From Orobanche coerulescens (lineage: Eukaryota > Streptophyta > Magnoliopsida > Lamiales > Orobanchaceae): a stretch of DNA of 64,000 nt. The notes beneath the pieces were generated by a model, which was not told where the DNA came from, ran no database searches, and was given only the letters and a program-made list of their open reading frames with translations. Positions within the stretch are counted from its first letter, which is position 1; each line of letters opens with the position of its first letter. Shown piece after piece: positions 1 through 11,033 of this stretch. The stretch is from NCBI GenBank assembly GCA_033398695.1, contig CM065805.1:77158762-77222761 (forward strand). The letters are read 5' to 3'. The position numbers and the translations under genes are program-made.

Positions 1-1021
1 ACGGGAAAACACCACATGAATCATCAATCACCAACGGAATTCAACATCGGAATCATCGAGCACCTATAATCCTCTATAAGGAATAATAAAACGTGATTAC
101 GACGAGAATCAAGGTCGAAAACAACGGAAATCCCAACAAACTATCAAAGGGAACTCATTCGAACATTTAATCGAACATTAAATGTTCAAGACCCTTCAAG
201 AACAAAGAAATCATCCCCTCGGGTCGAACGAACCAAAGATACGAGTATCCAATCCATAGAACAAGTTCAAAACAACGTTTATACAACAACTAATTGATCA
301 AAAACGGATTGAAATCGAAATCAAAAAGGAAAATCCCCAAATCTACAAAAACAAGGGTTCAAGCCAAAATACCTTGATTTGGATGAAGGATTCAAATAGA
401 GGTCGAAAATCTACAACAAGACTTGAGGTGGATGATCTCTACAAGATTGGGAGCACTCAAATCGCCCAAAAATCGCCCACAAATCGCCCTAGATGGAAGG
501 AGGAAGAAGAGAGGAGAAAAATGAAGTTTTCTCCTCGAAAATCTGCTAAAAAACGCAGAAAAAGCCTGTGTGCCGCGGCCCAGGGCCAAGAAAAACGCCC
601 AGGAATCAGCTTAGTGCCGCGGCACATCTGAAGTGTGCCGCGGCACACGGTACAGCCCACTCCAACACGAAAAAGGCACATCGTGTAGTCTTCGCTATTT
701 CGACCATAACTCCTTCGTCTGGACTCCGATTGACTCACCGTTTGAACCATTGGAAAGATAACTTGATGCTCTATAATGTTGCAAAGATTCAGAATTTTTG
801 GAGTTTCCAAGAATTAATGGTGACTTTACAAAGTCGAACTCCCACGTGAAAAAGTCGATTAAGGACACAGAACTCAACAAAACGACACCGAAACGAACTC
901 GGATGACAAAAAGTGCAGAATTAATCATTCTCGGAATGACGAAATGGTCATGATAGAGTTGTCAAAACAAACTTCCTCCAAAAAAAGAAAATTACCAAAA
1001 TTCGAAATTGCGGATATTACA
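1..1021 (-). mobile_element. Family-A LTR fragment cut by the window edge
   Basis: The right-hand part matches the outer end of the family-A LTRs seen complete at 4688-6632 and 11034-12937. It shares the conserved block around 690-800, the terminal GCGGATATTACA, two perfect GTGCCGCGGCAC palindromes (614-625, 635-646) and a variant at 570-581. On the minus strand this is an LTR starting TGTAATATCCGC. It ends where TR-GAG gag sequence resumes at 1022, so CCAAG (1022-1026) should be the right target-site duplication; the left one is outside the window. The first ~400 bases are diverged from the other two copies. I see no gene in it; the short open frames overlap each other and match nothing. Confidence 0.7.
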
Positions 1022-2113
1022 CCAAGTCTCTCACTCGATCAGTTCCAAACAGCGGGACAGATCGAGGAGGCCATGGCCATCCTACAGGAGCGACGGAGTG
1101 CTATCGACGCGCCTCCCGCTATCACCCCCTCGGCCATCCGCCAGATGACCAAACGGAAGTACAAGCCATTGCTGACCGAGCGATCGCCAGGAGGCTCCCG
1201 TTCGCAGGGAGAGGCGCTCGCCAGCCGGGGCACCTCTGTTTTCGATCGCCTAGGCAGCGACCCATCTTGGTGACCGGGGCAGTCTGGCCCCAGCCACGAG
1301 ACGACGGAGCTCGAGTCCGTCATCAGGAGTTCGGCGTATCCGACTCCCAGAAGGTCGACCAGCCATCTGGATCCCCCTCGCCAGATAGCTGAGGTCGGCA
1401 ACAGCGGAGTCAGGAGATCGGTACACGATCGCCTCGGCTCCCGCTCCAGAAGCCGATTCACGAGCGACCATGCTACAGCAATGGCCGCAATGCAACGCCA
1501 GCTCGACGACATGAAGTCGCTCCTAGAATCTGGGGCAGGCGCCAAGAACAAGATCGTCGGTCCGAGCGAGCCGCTCGCAGTCCACATCGAGCTCGCCCCC
1601 GTGCAGCACAAGATCGATCCCCCGCAAACACCCTTGTACGAGGGGAGATCGGACCCCGAAACACACCTGAGCAAGTTCAACATCTACATGACCGGGTGTG
1701 GGGCATCAGACGCGACCAGGTGCCGAATGTTCCCTCTAACGCTGGATGACCTTGCCCACAGGTGGTACGCCTCATTGCCGCCTTGGTCCATCGGCTCCTT
1801 TAACCAACTGGCGACCGACTTCACAGCGTATTTCGCCACCAGGGTCGCTCGGCCAGAAGGTCCCCATCGCATGATGCGAATCAAACAAGGGGAAGAAGAG
1901 TCCAACTCGGACTACATCGACCAAGTAGACGAGATCATCCTCAACGGCGAGCCCATAAGCGATGAGATCGCCCTCTACGCGGTCCTAGGAGGATTCCATG
2001 GTCTTTCGCCTATGTTCAGGCATCTTACGAAGGACCGACCCTCGACCTACGCGATCTTCCAAGCTAAGGCCGCAGACTTTCTGGCCAGGCAAAGGTTTCT
2101 TCTTAGCCTATGA
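1022..2113 (+). pseudogene. TR-GAG gag, 5'-truncated copy with one stop
   Basis: Capsid/nucleocapsid-like Gag of a non-autonomous LTR element. The frame is open from 1022 to the stop at 2111-2113 except for an internal TGA at 1271-1273, where the sister copies have CGA (Arg), a C-to-T change at a CpG. The region 1640-1960 has the gypsy Retrotrans_gag pattern: an acidic helix, then the LAHRWYASLPP segment, then SFNQLATDFTAYF. No CCHC zinc knuckle is visible, and no protease or polymerase follows. The N-terminal ~50 codons are missing because a family-A LTR was inserted at 1021/1022. Assignment to a gag-only element rests on four related copies in this window that all stop at the same place. 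Confidence 0.75.
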
Positions 2114-3033
2114 GCTGCGCGATCGGCGCCCGAACAGCGATCTCCAGTCTTCCAGTCCGATCGCCGGTATCAACCTATGAATAACGCAATCGGCAGCCGA
2201 ACGACGATCACCAGTCTTCCATCACGATCGCCATTATCAAGCAACATCATCAAAACCGGAGGACTCGTCCGCCATCTACAGTTCACCATGTAACATGATG
2301 GACTAAGGCACGAGATCGCCTCCACCGCACAACGTATAGCCGTGGTCCTGGTAGTCGATGGAACCGGCTGCTTCGGCCATGCAAGGTCCCTTTGGGCCAA
2401 GATCGCCCGCCCTTCATTTAAATACGAGGCCGGCGTAGTCTGAGGGCCCTCCAAAACTAATCAGTGGACACGATCGCCCGCCCTCAAAGGTTCATCATCT
2501 AACATGGTGAACCCGGACAATGCGACGTGCCACTACCCCCGTCTCAACGTACACCGTCGAGGTTCGCCATCTTCATGGCGGGCCGAGGTGGAAGTAGAGC
2601 TATCAAGCCGCGGAAGTGGAGCTGATTAATCCGAAGACACTCCGCGCCTCCGCGCAAGGACTCCTCTAGACCAAGACCGCACGCCCTTCGTTTAAATACG
2701 AGGCGAGGCGCAGCTTAACAGAGGACCCTCACAATAAAATGAGTCACGAGACAGGCAATGTCGTTCGCGCACAAGAGACAGTCATGGAGTTGGTCCATCG
2801 AACTCCGCGACTGTGCACGGTTCTTCAGCGACGAAACAATCAAGTTTCTACGAGGGATCGGCCAATGTTGTTTTTTGCAGGTACAAGACCGAAAGATAGC
2901 TAGCCAATCGACCAGATCGCCCAAGTACGAAAACAGAGTTCGCTCAGCGGGTCGCCCGTCCTCATCCTACACGATCGCCAGCAAGAACCACCTCGCCCCA
3001 TGTCTTAAACATCGGAGCAAGATGGGGGGTAAT
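2114..3033 (+). other. TR-GAG noncoding 3' internal region with polypurine tract
   Basis: This is about 920 bases between the gag stop and the 3' LTR. It has no credible reading frame and no trace of protease, RT or integrase. It is rich in CGATCGCC-type motifs and carries two copies of a TTTAAATACGAGGC block (near 2413 and 2691). The purine-rich GCAAGATGGGGGG at 3017-3029 directly precedes the LTR and is the likely plus-strand primer. The same region recurs at 40668-41579 and, with a deletion, at 13431-13998. Confidence 0.7.
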
Positions 3034-4054
3034 TGTTGTGTCGAGAATTATACGCCTCGACCGGGCGACCTAGCCATAGCCGAGCAGCCAAGGTAGATCG
3101 GCCGACCGAAGGTCCCAGGACAAGTCCCAGTGCCGAGCGATCGACATCTAAGACGATCATCTCTCGGTACTTGGCGATCGGCTCTTGGTGGCCGACTAGC
3201 AGACGATCGTCTCTCAGCACTTGCCGATCGACCCTTGGTGACCGACCGATGCCGACCTCTGGTGACCGACCAATGACGACCGCCTCTTGCCACTCGAAGC
3301 CGATGGTCATCCAGCCGGCAAAGGCCGAAGCTCAGGACAGAACCCACGTGCAGTGCCGAGACAAGATCCGCATTTCACGGATCATTGACCACAGCCTGTC
3401 AGCATCTTTCCACCAGCCAACAGGCCCGCCGAAAGGTGTCAGTGGGACCGCCCGTGACAAAGAATCTCCGACGCGTCCGCTCCTCATCGACGCGTGAGCC
3501 GGGTCAGCAGCAGCCCATGGACTTTAGGCAGACAGTCCATGTGACTTAAAGACGATTTCCCCATTATTATATTGTACGAAAGGGGATCGCCCGCCAGAAA
3601 ACAAGGCATCTCAGCCCCTATAAATAGAATACTGCCTGCACTTGGACAACCCCCGGATTTTTCCTCTCTGAACTCCAACTCACGGCTTCTGAACAAGCAA
3701 TACTCACAACTTGGCTTTCTCAACTCTTGGCAACAGCTATCTCTCGGTTCCTTCTTCTCTCTCAGCATCTCCTATACGGAAGACGATCGGCAGAGAGCAA
3801 GAACACCAAGGCTTCGCTCAAGAGTTAGATAAATAGGATCTTTTACACTCATTGTATTTAGATTCTTACGTTAATACTTGTATCCATGAATATTTGTATT
3901 AATAACATATCGCGAAAGCATTCAAGCCCGGGCCTAACAAACCCGGCAAATCTAGTGTTATTCACACCCCCTCGGAAGTGCTCCCGCAACCTTGTTTGTT
4001 GTCCGTCCATTCCAGCAGTATTTCATCTTCGGATAAATATTCCGAGCAACAACA
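3034..4054 (+). mobile_element. TR-GAG LTR (first copy)
   Basis: 1,021-base LTR with TGTTGT/ACAACA ends. It matches the LTRs at 13999-15022, 19924-20947 and 41580-42603 nearly base for base. U3 holds two tandem ~49-base units (about 3149-3247) rich in CGATCG, then the TATA box, then pyrimidine-rich CTCTCT stretches. The LTR has TR-GAG internal sequence on both sides (gag 3' part at left, primer site and gag 5' part at right), so it is the middle LTR of an LTR-int-LTR-int-LTR recombinant and not a normal terminal LTR. Confidence 0.85.
3619..3626 (+). promoter_or_regulatory. TATA box of TR-GAG LTR
   Basis: TATAAATA in the context CCCCTATAAATAGAA, about 585 bases into the LTR and conserved in all four LTR copies. 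Transcription would start ~30 bases downstream, which fixes the U3/R boundary near 3655. Confidence 0.7.
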
Positions 4055-4180
4055 ATTGGCGCTAGAAGGAGGGCATCTAACCCTCAATTTTATTCCTACC
4101 ATCTCGAAGAACACTCACTGTTCTCCGGGACATATACCTGAAGAAACACCCACTGTTCTTGAGAGAAAGCTTTAAGAATC
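4055..4180 (+). promoter_or_regulatory. TR-GAG primer-binding site and leader with two hairpins
   Basis: TGGCGCTAGAAGGAGG starts three bases after the LTR and sits where a tRNA primer site belongs; I cannot name the tRNA. The leader to the gag ATG at 4181 is only 126 bases. It contains two similar hairpins: AGAACA/TGTTCT stems at 4108-4124 (5-base loop) and an imperfect AGAAACA/TGTTCT at 4142-4159. Their place between primer site and gag start fits a packaging or dimerisation signal (inference). Confidence 0.55.
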
Positions 4181-4687
4181 ATGACTTCTGCCTCCTCGTC
4201 GAAGAAAGCCGCTGGCCGATCCGCCAGGCGCCTCGTTCCGTCGCAGTCCGAGCCACAGCCGATGGCGGAGGGTAGCCGCCGCGGTCCGAGACGATTGATC
4301 CCGCCCCTGGGGGACGGCCCAAGTCTCTCACTCGATCAGTTATAAACAGCGGGACAGATCGATGAGGCCATGGCCATCCTACAGGAGCGACTGAGTGCTC
4401 TCGACGCGCCTCCCGCTATCACCCCCTCGGCCATCAGTCGGATGACCAAATGGAAGTACAAGGCGTTGCTGACCGAGCGATCGCCAGGAGGCTCCCGTTC
4501 GCAGGGAGAGGCGCTCGCCAGCCGGGGCACCTCTGTTTTCGATCGCCTAGGCAGCGACCCATCTTGGCGACCGGGGCAGTCCGGCCCCAGCCACGAGACG
4601 ACGGAGCTCGGGTCCGTCACCAGGAGTTCAGCGTATCCGACTCCCAGAAGGCCGACCAGCCATCTGGCTCCCCCTCGCCAGATAGCC
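4181..4687 (+). pseudogene. TR-GAG gag 5' part, interrupted by family-A insertion
   Basis: It starts at the conserved ATG (MTSASSSKKAAGRSARR, a basic, serine-rich N-terminus). A TAA stop at 4343-4345 follows DQL, where the sister copy reads CAGTTCCAAACAG. The frame then continues through the AMAILQERLSALDAPP coiled segment and the SPGGSRSQGEALASRGTS region. At 4687 the sequence breaks inside the codons for RQIAE because a family-A element starts at 4688. The 3' part resumes at 12943 after an 8.25 kb insertion. It is non-functional because of both the stop and the insertion. Confidence 0.75.
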
Positions 4688-6632
4688 TGTAACACCCCCA
4701 AGTTATTCAGGGTATATTACAGCGCCGTGAGCCCCGTCGTGGGACCCACAAGGCTATTCATGCGCGGAACTGTAAAATTTGACCGAGAAGGTCTAGATAC
4801 AATGAAAAGAAGGACAATACAAATGGTATTCAAAACCATAACCAATGAAACCATAGACATCACAACACAATTCAATACCTCGGCAAACACAGGCCGGAAC
4901 ATCAAGAAAAGTGGAAAACAATACTCGAGTATTCAATAACCATTCCAGTACAACAACACTAAATGGAAAACTCAAAACATAACCGGAGGAAAGACACAGT
5001 ATCACTCTTGCCCACCATCTTCATGCCGACCCGATACCCGCCTGTCCATTTTCCTGGAACCTGAAATACATAAAAAGTATTTCCCCCATAAAGTGGTTAG
5101 CCGTCGAATAGCTAGTGCAAGTATATCAAGTATGAAGCACAATACTAGTATATGTAACCGTCAATTCAATCAATTCAAGACTAGTACTCCGGAATAACTA
5201 AATCTCATAGCATCGCATCAATACATGTATGAATACCGTGGAACCGCACTAGAGGTTACGGAACCCTTAGGGGACCTGTCGGCCCGCCCCAAAGTGGTTC
5301 GTTCATATCATGCCATCATCAATACATATATGAATACCGTGAAACCGGTTCATTCATATCATGCCATCAATATATATATGAATATCGTGAAACCGGTTCG
5401 TTCATATCATGCCATCAATATATATATGAATACCGTGAAACCGGTTCGTTCATATCATGCCATCAATATATATATATATGAATACCGTGAAACCGGTTCG
5501 TTCTTATCATGCCATCAATATATCTTACATTCAAAATCGAGAGCGTACAATCATAAAGGGAAGAACACGGTTAATAACCGCTACCGAATACTCCGAAGAA
5601 CACGGTTCGACCGGGAAGCTTCGAAACGCCCGATGCTATCGAAAGGAAAGATGATAACGAACGGAAGGGTTCAACTTGGTTTCTTCACAAGAAACTCGAC
5701 CCTAACAACATATAATCAATAAATCATCGATCATACGAGGAAGAATAATCGTAGAACGCCCGAAAACCCCTCTATGACATTTTACCGGACACCTTCAAGG
5801 CGTCGATCCAGAACTCGACCAAAATAACGAATCGATACGATAAAACCATGGAATAATAAAGGAAATGATATAATACATCTAAATAATCACCAATCCATCA
5901 TAATCCTAAGTTAAATCGGATAAAACAGATGAAATCAACCAAAATACCCAAATTCCCCAAAACCTAGATTTTTAGGAAATCTGACCTGATTCGGTAGATC
6001 GGAGGATGTTATAAGATTGATGATTGATGATATGAACTCCAATACTTCATGGATTGATTGTACAACAACATCTCTCCATGATTAACCAAGCTCCAGCCGC
6101 GGAAGAGAAGGAGAAGAAGGATAAAAATGGCCAAAAACCCGACTGCAGGGCCTTAAATAGCCGATCGCACAAAGGTGCCGCGGCCCACGAAGTGTGCCGC
6201 GGCACGGGCCGAATCTTCCCGGTGATCGGCAAGGTGCCGCGGCCGCTGCATGTGCCGCGGCACGTGGTACAGCCGCCGCCAACCTGGAAAATGAGAGTGA
6301 CTTAGCTATTTCGACCATAACTCCCTCGTCTGAACTCCGATTGACTCACCGTTTGAACCATTGGAAAGATAACTCGATGATTTATAATATTGAAAAGATT
6401 CCGAATTTTTGGAGTTTCCAAAAATTAATGGTGATCTAACAAAGTCGAACTCATACGTGGAAAAGTCGCTAAAGAACACGGAATTCAACAGAACGACACC
6501 GAAACGAACTCGGATGACAAAAAGTGTAGAATTAATCATTCTCAGGATGACGAAACGGTCCTAAGCAAGTTCTCAAAATGGACTTCCGCCAAAAAAGAAA
6601 AATTACCGGAAATCGAATTTGCGGATATTACA
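4688..6632 (-). mobile_element. Family-A 3' LTR
   Basis: 1,945 bases, TGTAACACC to GATATTACA on the plus strand. It carries a ~48-base tandem repeat (5285-5530). A minus-strand TATA-like GGCTATTTAAGGCC lies at 6149-6162, and a palindrome cluster is upstream of it on the minus strand (6174-6263, perfect GTGCCGCGGCAC at 6194-6205 and 6252-6263). Confidence 0.8.
5285..5530. repeat. ~48-bp tandem repeat in family-A LTR
   Basis: About four to five copies of a unit containing CATATCATGCCATCAATATA and GAATACCGTGAAACCGGTTC, with spacing 48, 48 and 52 bases (GAAT marks at 5332, 5380, 5428, 5480). A more diverged unit precedes at 5231. The length differences lie in the TA run. Reading it as protein gives only a repeated YHAINIYMNTVKPVRS, so it is not coding. 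Confidence 0.85.
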
Positions 6633-6665
6633 TTCTACCCTCCTTAAAAGAAGTTTCTTCCCAAA
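6633..6665 (-). promoter_or_regulatory. Family-A polypurine tract
   Basis: The minus strand reads CTTTTAAGGAGGGTAGAA directly before the LTR start. It has the same form as the tracts at 10503-10530, 16562-16590 and 28661-28680. Confidence 0.7.
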
Positions 6666-9068
6666 ACTTAAAACAACTAGGGAGAAGCAATATCCCGCTA
6701 GGAAAACTCAACGAGATACACAAGAAACGCGTAACTTACACCCAACGGCGAAACGTTACAAGTAACACAACAATACATTACCCGAAGGTAATCCAAGCCA
6801 ACGCTGAAGTAAATACTAATCACAATGTCTAAAGGCTCCAACAGAAATACCAATACATCGCAATGGCTTGAAAGCCCCTCAACCGAAGCTGTATATCACG
6901 ATGGCCTGAAAGACGAACAGCCCAAAGCTGTAAATCATCACAATACAGATCTCAAAGAAGCAAACCTGACTGTCGGACATACCCCTCGGTGCAAGAACAA
7001 CCAGTCGCAAATCGTCGGACATATCTAATACAACATGGACTACGAACGACCAAACAATAAGGCTCAAGAGGGACATCACAGTACGCCCGATCCGGAAATG
7101 TGTCCGTGCACATGTCCACCCCGTATACGGAATCCAGAATTTACGTGTGACAATGTACCTAATTAGCCTCACGAACTACGTCTCGTGTGCACGGTCCATT
7201 GCGGAAACATCCATGCATGACCATCGTGTGCCGGGCTAATAATCCTACACATAACCAATCGGCACGTAGACCTGATTCCGGATATGCCACGATACAACAT
7301 GACAACGAACTCAAAGGATAACATATCCAATACGGATCATACGACTCACCAAGTGAACAATGACACATGAATAATGAAAGATCGACACGACCAACAATAT
7401 TCAAAACAACCATCCTGGGATCAAAATCCTTAAGGACCGATTAATACGAGCAACAATCAAAACACAACAATTCGGGAAATCCTCAACCCTCAACGATCAC
7501 AAAATTACCGAGTTCACAAGAATAATAGTGTGCTGCCTTGAGTCGGCCAACACGACAATAACAATTCAACGGATGGGAACTATCCTCGACAGTCCCAATT
7601 CAATACTTCGATTACCGTAGAATGGCCAATCGATAACAATGATACAACGAATGAGAATATTTTTGACAACGGATGGGAATTATCTTTGATAATCCCAATT
7701 CAATATATCGATTACCTTTAGAGCGGACAATCGATAACAATTATACAACGGATGTCTCGGCACCTTTAATCGGTTACCGATAACGAAGATGATAATCGAA
7801 TACGTCAATGCCTTCAATCAGCCAAAACGACATCAATAGAAAAACACTGATATCAATAACGACGATCACCATAATATCTCAGTGGAACATCAGTCACGAT
7901 AACAATCGATACGTCGATACCGCGAACCGGCTATCGATAGTAGCTTTACCAACAAGTATCGCAATGCTTTGAACTGGCCATTTACGAACAACAATAACAT
8001 TTGGCATAATTTGCCGACGGGTGTCATATCAAACAATCCCCTGATATCAATACAATCATAAAGAGGCCAAGTCTCGAAATGATACACACATTCGTACACA
8101 TACACGATAACATTAATCTCATTGATTAGTACAAGTATAAAACTTACCTCGATATCAATACAACGAACTGTTACCAATTCAGTTGATTTTGTCTTACGAG
8201 TTCCGCAGCCCCGACCAAGGTAATCTACGAACTCTTCAACCTCAACACAACAGTCATAATCCATGATCAAACATCATATCTTATTGTAAAACGAAGGATT
8301 AATAATCAACAGGTTCGATGACGACCAATATCAACACCACCAAACCACAAACTCAACCGTTTCACCATATCTCGACTAATCACAGTCTGAACAATCCAAC
8401 TCAGACACTTACAAATCCTGTCCACAATACGAGTCGAGACATGATGATCATACCAGCAACCAATTCAGAGCAATAATAAGGGTCTAAATGTTTCAAACTC
8501 AATTCTTGAATACGAATTGACAAGGTTCCCTTCTCGTAAATCCATCGTTAAAATTTACTTATGACCGTCATCAATTCGAATCATCCGACTGGTTCAAAAC
8601 AATAGATAATCATATTAAAAAGGTTATCAAACAATCCAATCATTCGACTTGAATATTTGCTCCATACGTATGGGCTTCCAAATTCAGAGATGAATAATAG
8701 TCTCATCAAACTCATAACCACGTTCGTATTCCTATACGAATATTATTTCAAACACATAGTTTAGCTCTAGATATGAATATTCCATATTCATTTTCAAAAC
8801 ATCAACACTTCTTAAAATTTTCATCACCTCGTATAATTCAAGAGTTCTTCAAGAACATGAAATATCCGAAATCACGTTCAGAACAACATATCCGAGGTAT
8901 ATATCTCCATGTTACCATTTTCTTCATCATGCCATTCATACAACCTCAAGAATCGCAACAAAACCCTTATCATCATATGAAGAAGATCTCAATAATCATA
9001 TCAACATCCGAAATCTCTTATTACAGTTCCAATAAATCTCGTATAACATTATCACATGATACCATAAT
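6666..9068. other. Noncoding interior of family-A element
   Basis: 2.4 kb without a credible gene. 6830-6960 holds loosely repeated CGAAGCTGTA/CAAAGCTGTA units. 7025-7200 is the module shared with other LTR families (listed separately). 7560-7870 is a degenerate tandem array built on GATGGGAATTATC and CGATAACAATTATACAACGG. 8100-8240 resembles 19600-19730 of family C. It may be part of an LTR of another element (family-C-like) that was later truncated by insertion or recombination. Confidence 0.5.
7025..7200 (-). repeat. Conserved noncoding module (copy in family A)
   Basis: It aligns by eye with 18522-18740 and 46069-46290 (family C), and in reverse complement with 22640-22910 and 30350-30620 (Tekay-like LTR). 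The best conserved parts are ATGTGTCCGTG, TACCTAAT and CAGCCTCACGAA, then CTCGTGTGCACGGT. No reading frame is conserved through it. Confidence 0.65.
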
Positions 9069-10502
9069 TGTAACCCCCCAGATCCTCCTGGGAATATTAC
9101 ACTCCGTAAACCCTTATCACAAGGATTTACCAGGCAGAGCACGATTTCCCACGTCATTTCAAAAATGCCAAAAAGACCGATGATGGTAATATTTTTCAAA
9201 TACTAAAAAAAATCAATTTCCAAATACCGTCAAAACGATCAAGGCCAAAATGTCAAAAACTCAGTTTAGTGAATCGGTTTTACAAAATAAAATTCAGTTG
9301 GCAAAATACCAAAAGCCATTTCAAAATACTCACGCAGCGGATAAAAGTACAGTCCAATTTATGCATTTACATGGAAATAAAATGAACATCAAAATACACG
9401 ATTCCCAACATACTCCCTCCCAAGTAGTAATCCTTAAAAAAACGAACCACTATCAAAGGGATACGAGGATTACCTTGTATGGACGAACCACGAAGAAGAA
9501 TAATTGAACTCCATTCCAAGAATCATCAAAAACATCAAGAACAATACTTAAATCCGAGCTCTCCAATCTTAATCTTGTTTAAGAGAATCATCTCTCAATG
9601 TTTAGGAACTTCAAGTACTTCCCAAGACTCTCTCTATTGACTGAAAGAAGGAGAATGGACAAAATGCCTCTCAGCACTCGTCTATCCTCTCTATAAAACA
9701 CATCACTAGCGTGCGCTAGACCTTATATTCAGCGTGCGCTACAGGACTAGCGTGCGCTATCCTTCCTTGATAGCGTGCGCTATCGGGTAGTCCAGAAGCT
9801 ACTACATTGCTTCGAAATTCATCTAACGTACGTAATGCCCATGCATTAGTGTACGCAAACAGGCATTGACTTGCTACAGTATCGTGCCCCCACATGCCGA
9901 AAGCATCTGCGATTACCGGGATTCCTTTGACCGGTATGGAATTAGCATGCGCTAATCATACGGTTTTAGCCTGCGCTAGCTCTACACGACAAACATTCGC
10001 TAACCTTACCTGGACACGGGTCGAATATGGCTGGGTCCACCCACCGAAAGCTAAGATTCCATTATTGGCGATCTGATGTTAGCATGCGCTAACCAACATG
10101 CGTTAGCGTGCGCTAACTGAATATAAAAATCAACCTGGGCCTACCCGTCGGCCACCTTCCAGAACTAACCCAGCAAGTCGTTACGTACGTTAGGGGTCCT
10201 CCTTAGCGTACGTAACCGAACCTCTTAGCGTGCACTAAGTATGCACCGTAGCGTACGCTAAGTATATATCTTAGCGCGCGCTAGGCATACCCTGTAGCGT
10301 GCGCTAACGTAGCTGTACTTAACCATTTTCCACTATTCTCGACCAACATCTCGACATACCAAACGATCATACGGCACAATGAATACATATATGCATTCAA
10401 AAACATTGTCATACGTTCACATCATCCTCAACCACAATTATCCATCAACGACATCCAACATATAAATGAAAAAAAATATATCCGAAAAATTGGGGTATTA
10501 CA
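9069..10502 (-). mobile_element. LTR-B, solitary LTR of a third family inside element A
   Basis: It starts TGTAACCCCCC and ends GGGGTATTACA on the plus strand. The adjoining polypurine tract (CTCTACCCCCCTTAAAAATAAG at 10503) fixes minus orientation. The sequence differs from families A and C although the ends match in style. It carries a ~600-base array of palindromes (9707-10307). Its partner LTR is missing: the internal sequence runs straight into the family-A primer site at 11011. Confidence 0.7.
9707..10307. repeat. Palindrome array TTAGCGTGCGCTAA type in LTR-B
   Basis: Roughly sixteen 12-14 base near-palindromes. TAGCGTGCGCTA occurs at 9707-9718, 9748-9759 and 9771-9782; TTAGCATGCGCTAA at 9942 and 10079; TTAGCGTGCGCTAA near 10103. 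Three are of the family-C kind or hybrids: TAACGTACGTAA at 9824-9835, TTACGTACGTTA near 10191, TTAGCGTACGTAAC near 10203. A TATA-like stretch is at 9690-9700, directly downstream on the minus strand. Confidence 0.85.
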
Positions 10503-11033
10503 CTCTACCCCCCTTAAAAATAAGTTTCGTCCTCGAAACTTGCAATCACTCGCACAAACAACATTTCAACGGAAATTCAAATTCACCAAGAATTATCGAG
10601 TAATCTGAACAACATACTTACAAGTCTGTGAAGTCGAAGATCTCCCGTGATACTAGCATGCGACTCCTAAACAAAGTCTCAACATAATACCGATACACAC
10701 CAATATCGCAATTAGCAATTTAACAAAATCTCAAGGAAGAGTTCACGTCCGTGACCACGGCCACGATTCTTCCTACCTTCAGCCAACATTCTGAAAGGCA
10801 CATAGGTGCGTAAGTATAATCGAAATCACACATTCTCGAAGTGACCAATTCCCAAGAATACCAAGCTATAAACGAGACGATTAAGAAAAATACAAGAAGA
10901 GTGAGAGGACTTACAAGTACCGGTCGCACTGTGATGATGGCAGAGTAGTGATACTGTGGACAAATGACGACTCAATCGACCCAAAAGACCGACAGCCTAG
11001 GTATCCATAAACCTAAGCTCTGATACCATATTC
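10503..11033 (-). other. Short internal region with polypurine tract and primer-binding site
   Basis: 531 bases between LTR-B and the family-A 5' LTR. A minus-strand polypurine tract is at 10503-10530, then TTTCGTCCTCGAAACT as in family C. 10620-10740 (TCTGTGAAGTCGA, ACAAAGTCTCAACA) is homologous to 16700-16790. The initiator-Met primer site is at 11011-11028 (minus strand TGGTATCAGAGCTTAGGT), five bases from the LTR. It contains no gene. Confidence 0.7.

Noticed and set aside
5225..5722. 165-codon frame with a repeated YHAINIYMNTVKPVRS unit
   Set aside because: It translates the 48-base tandem repeat; the two LTR copies differ by indels that break the frame.
8773..9183. 136-codon plus-strand frame
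   Set aside because: AT-rich, no recognisable domain, and it runs across the LTR-B boundary at 9069.
9707..10307. Palindromic repeats with regular-looking spacers, considered as a CRISPR-like array
   Set aside because: Repeats are imperfect and unevenly spaced, the arrays sit inside plant LTRs, and there are no cas genes.
11011..11028. Initiator-Met tRNA-like sequence, considered as a tRNA gene or fragment
   Set aside because: Only the 3' complementary stretch is present, next to an LTR, which is a primer-binding site.
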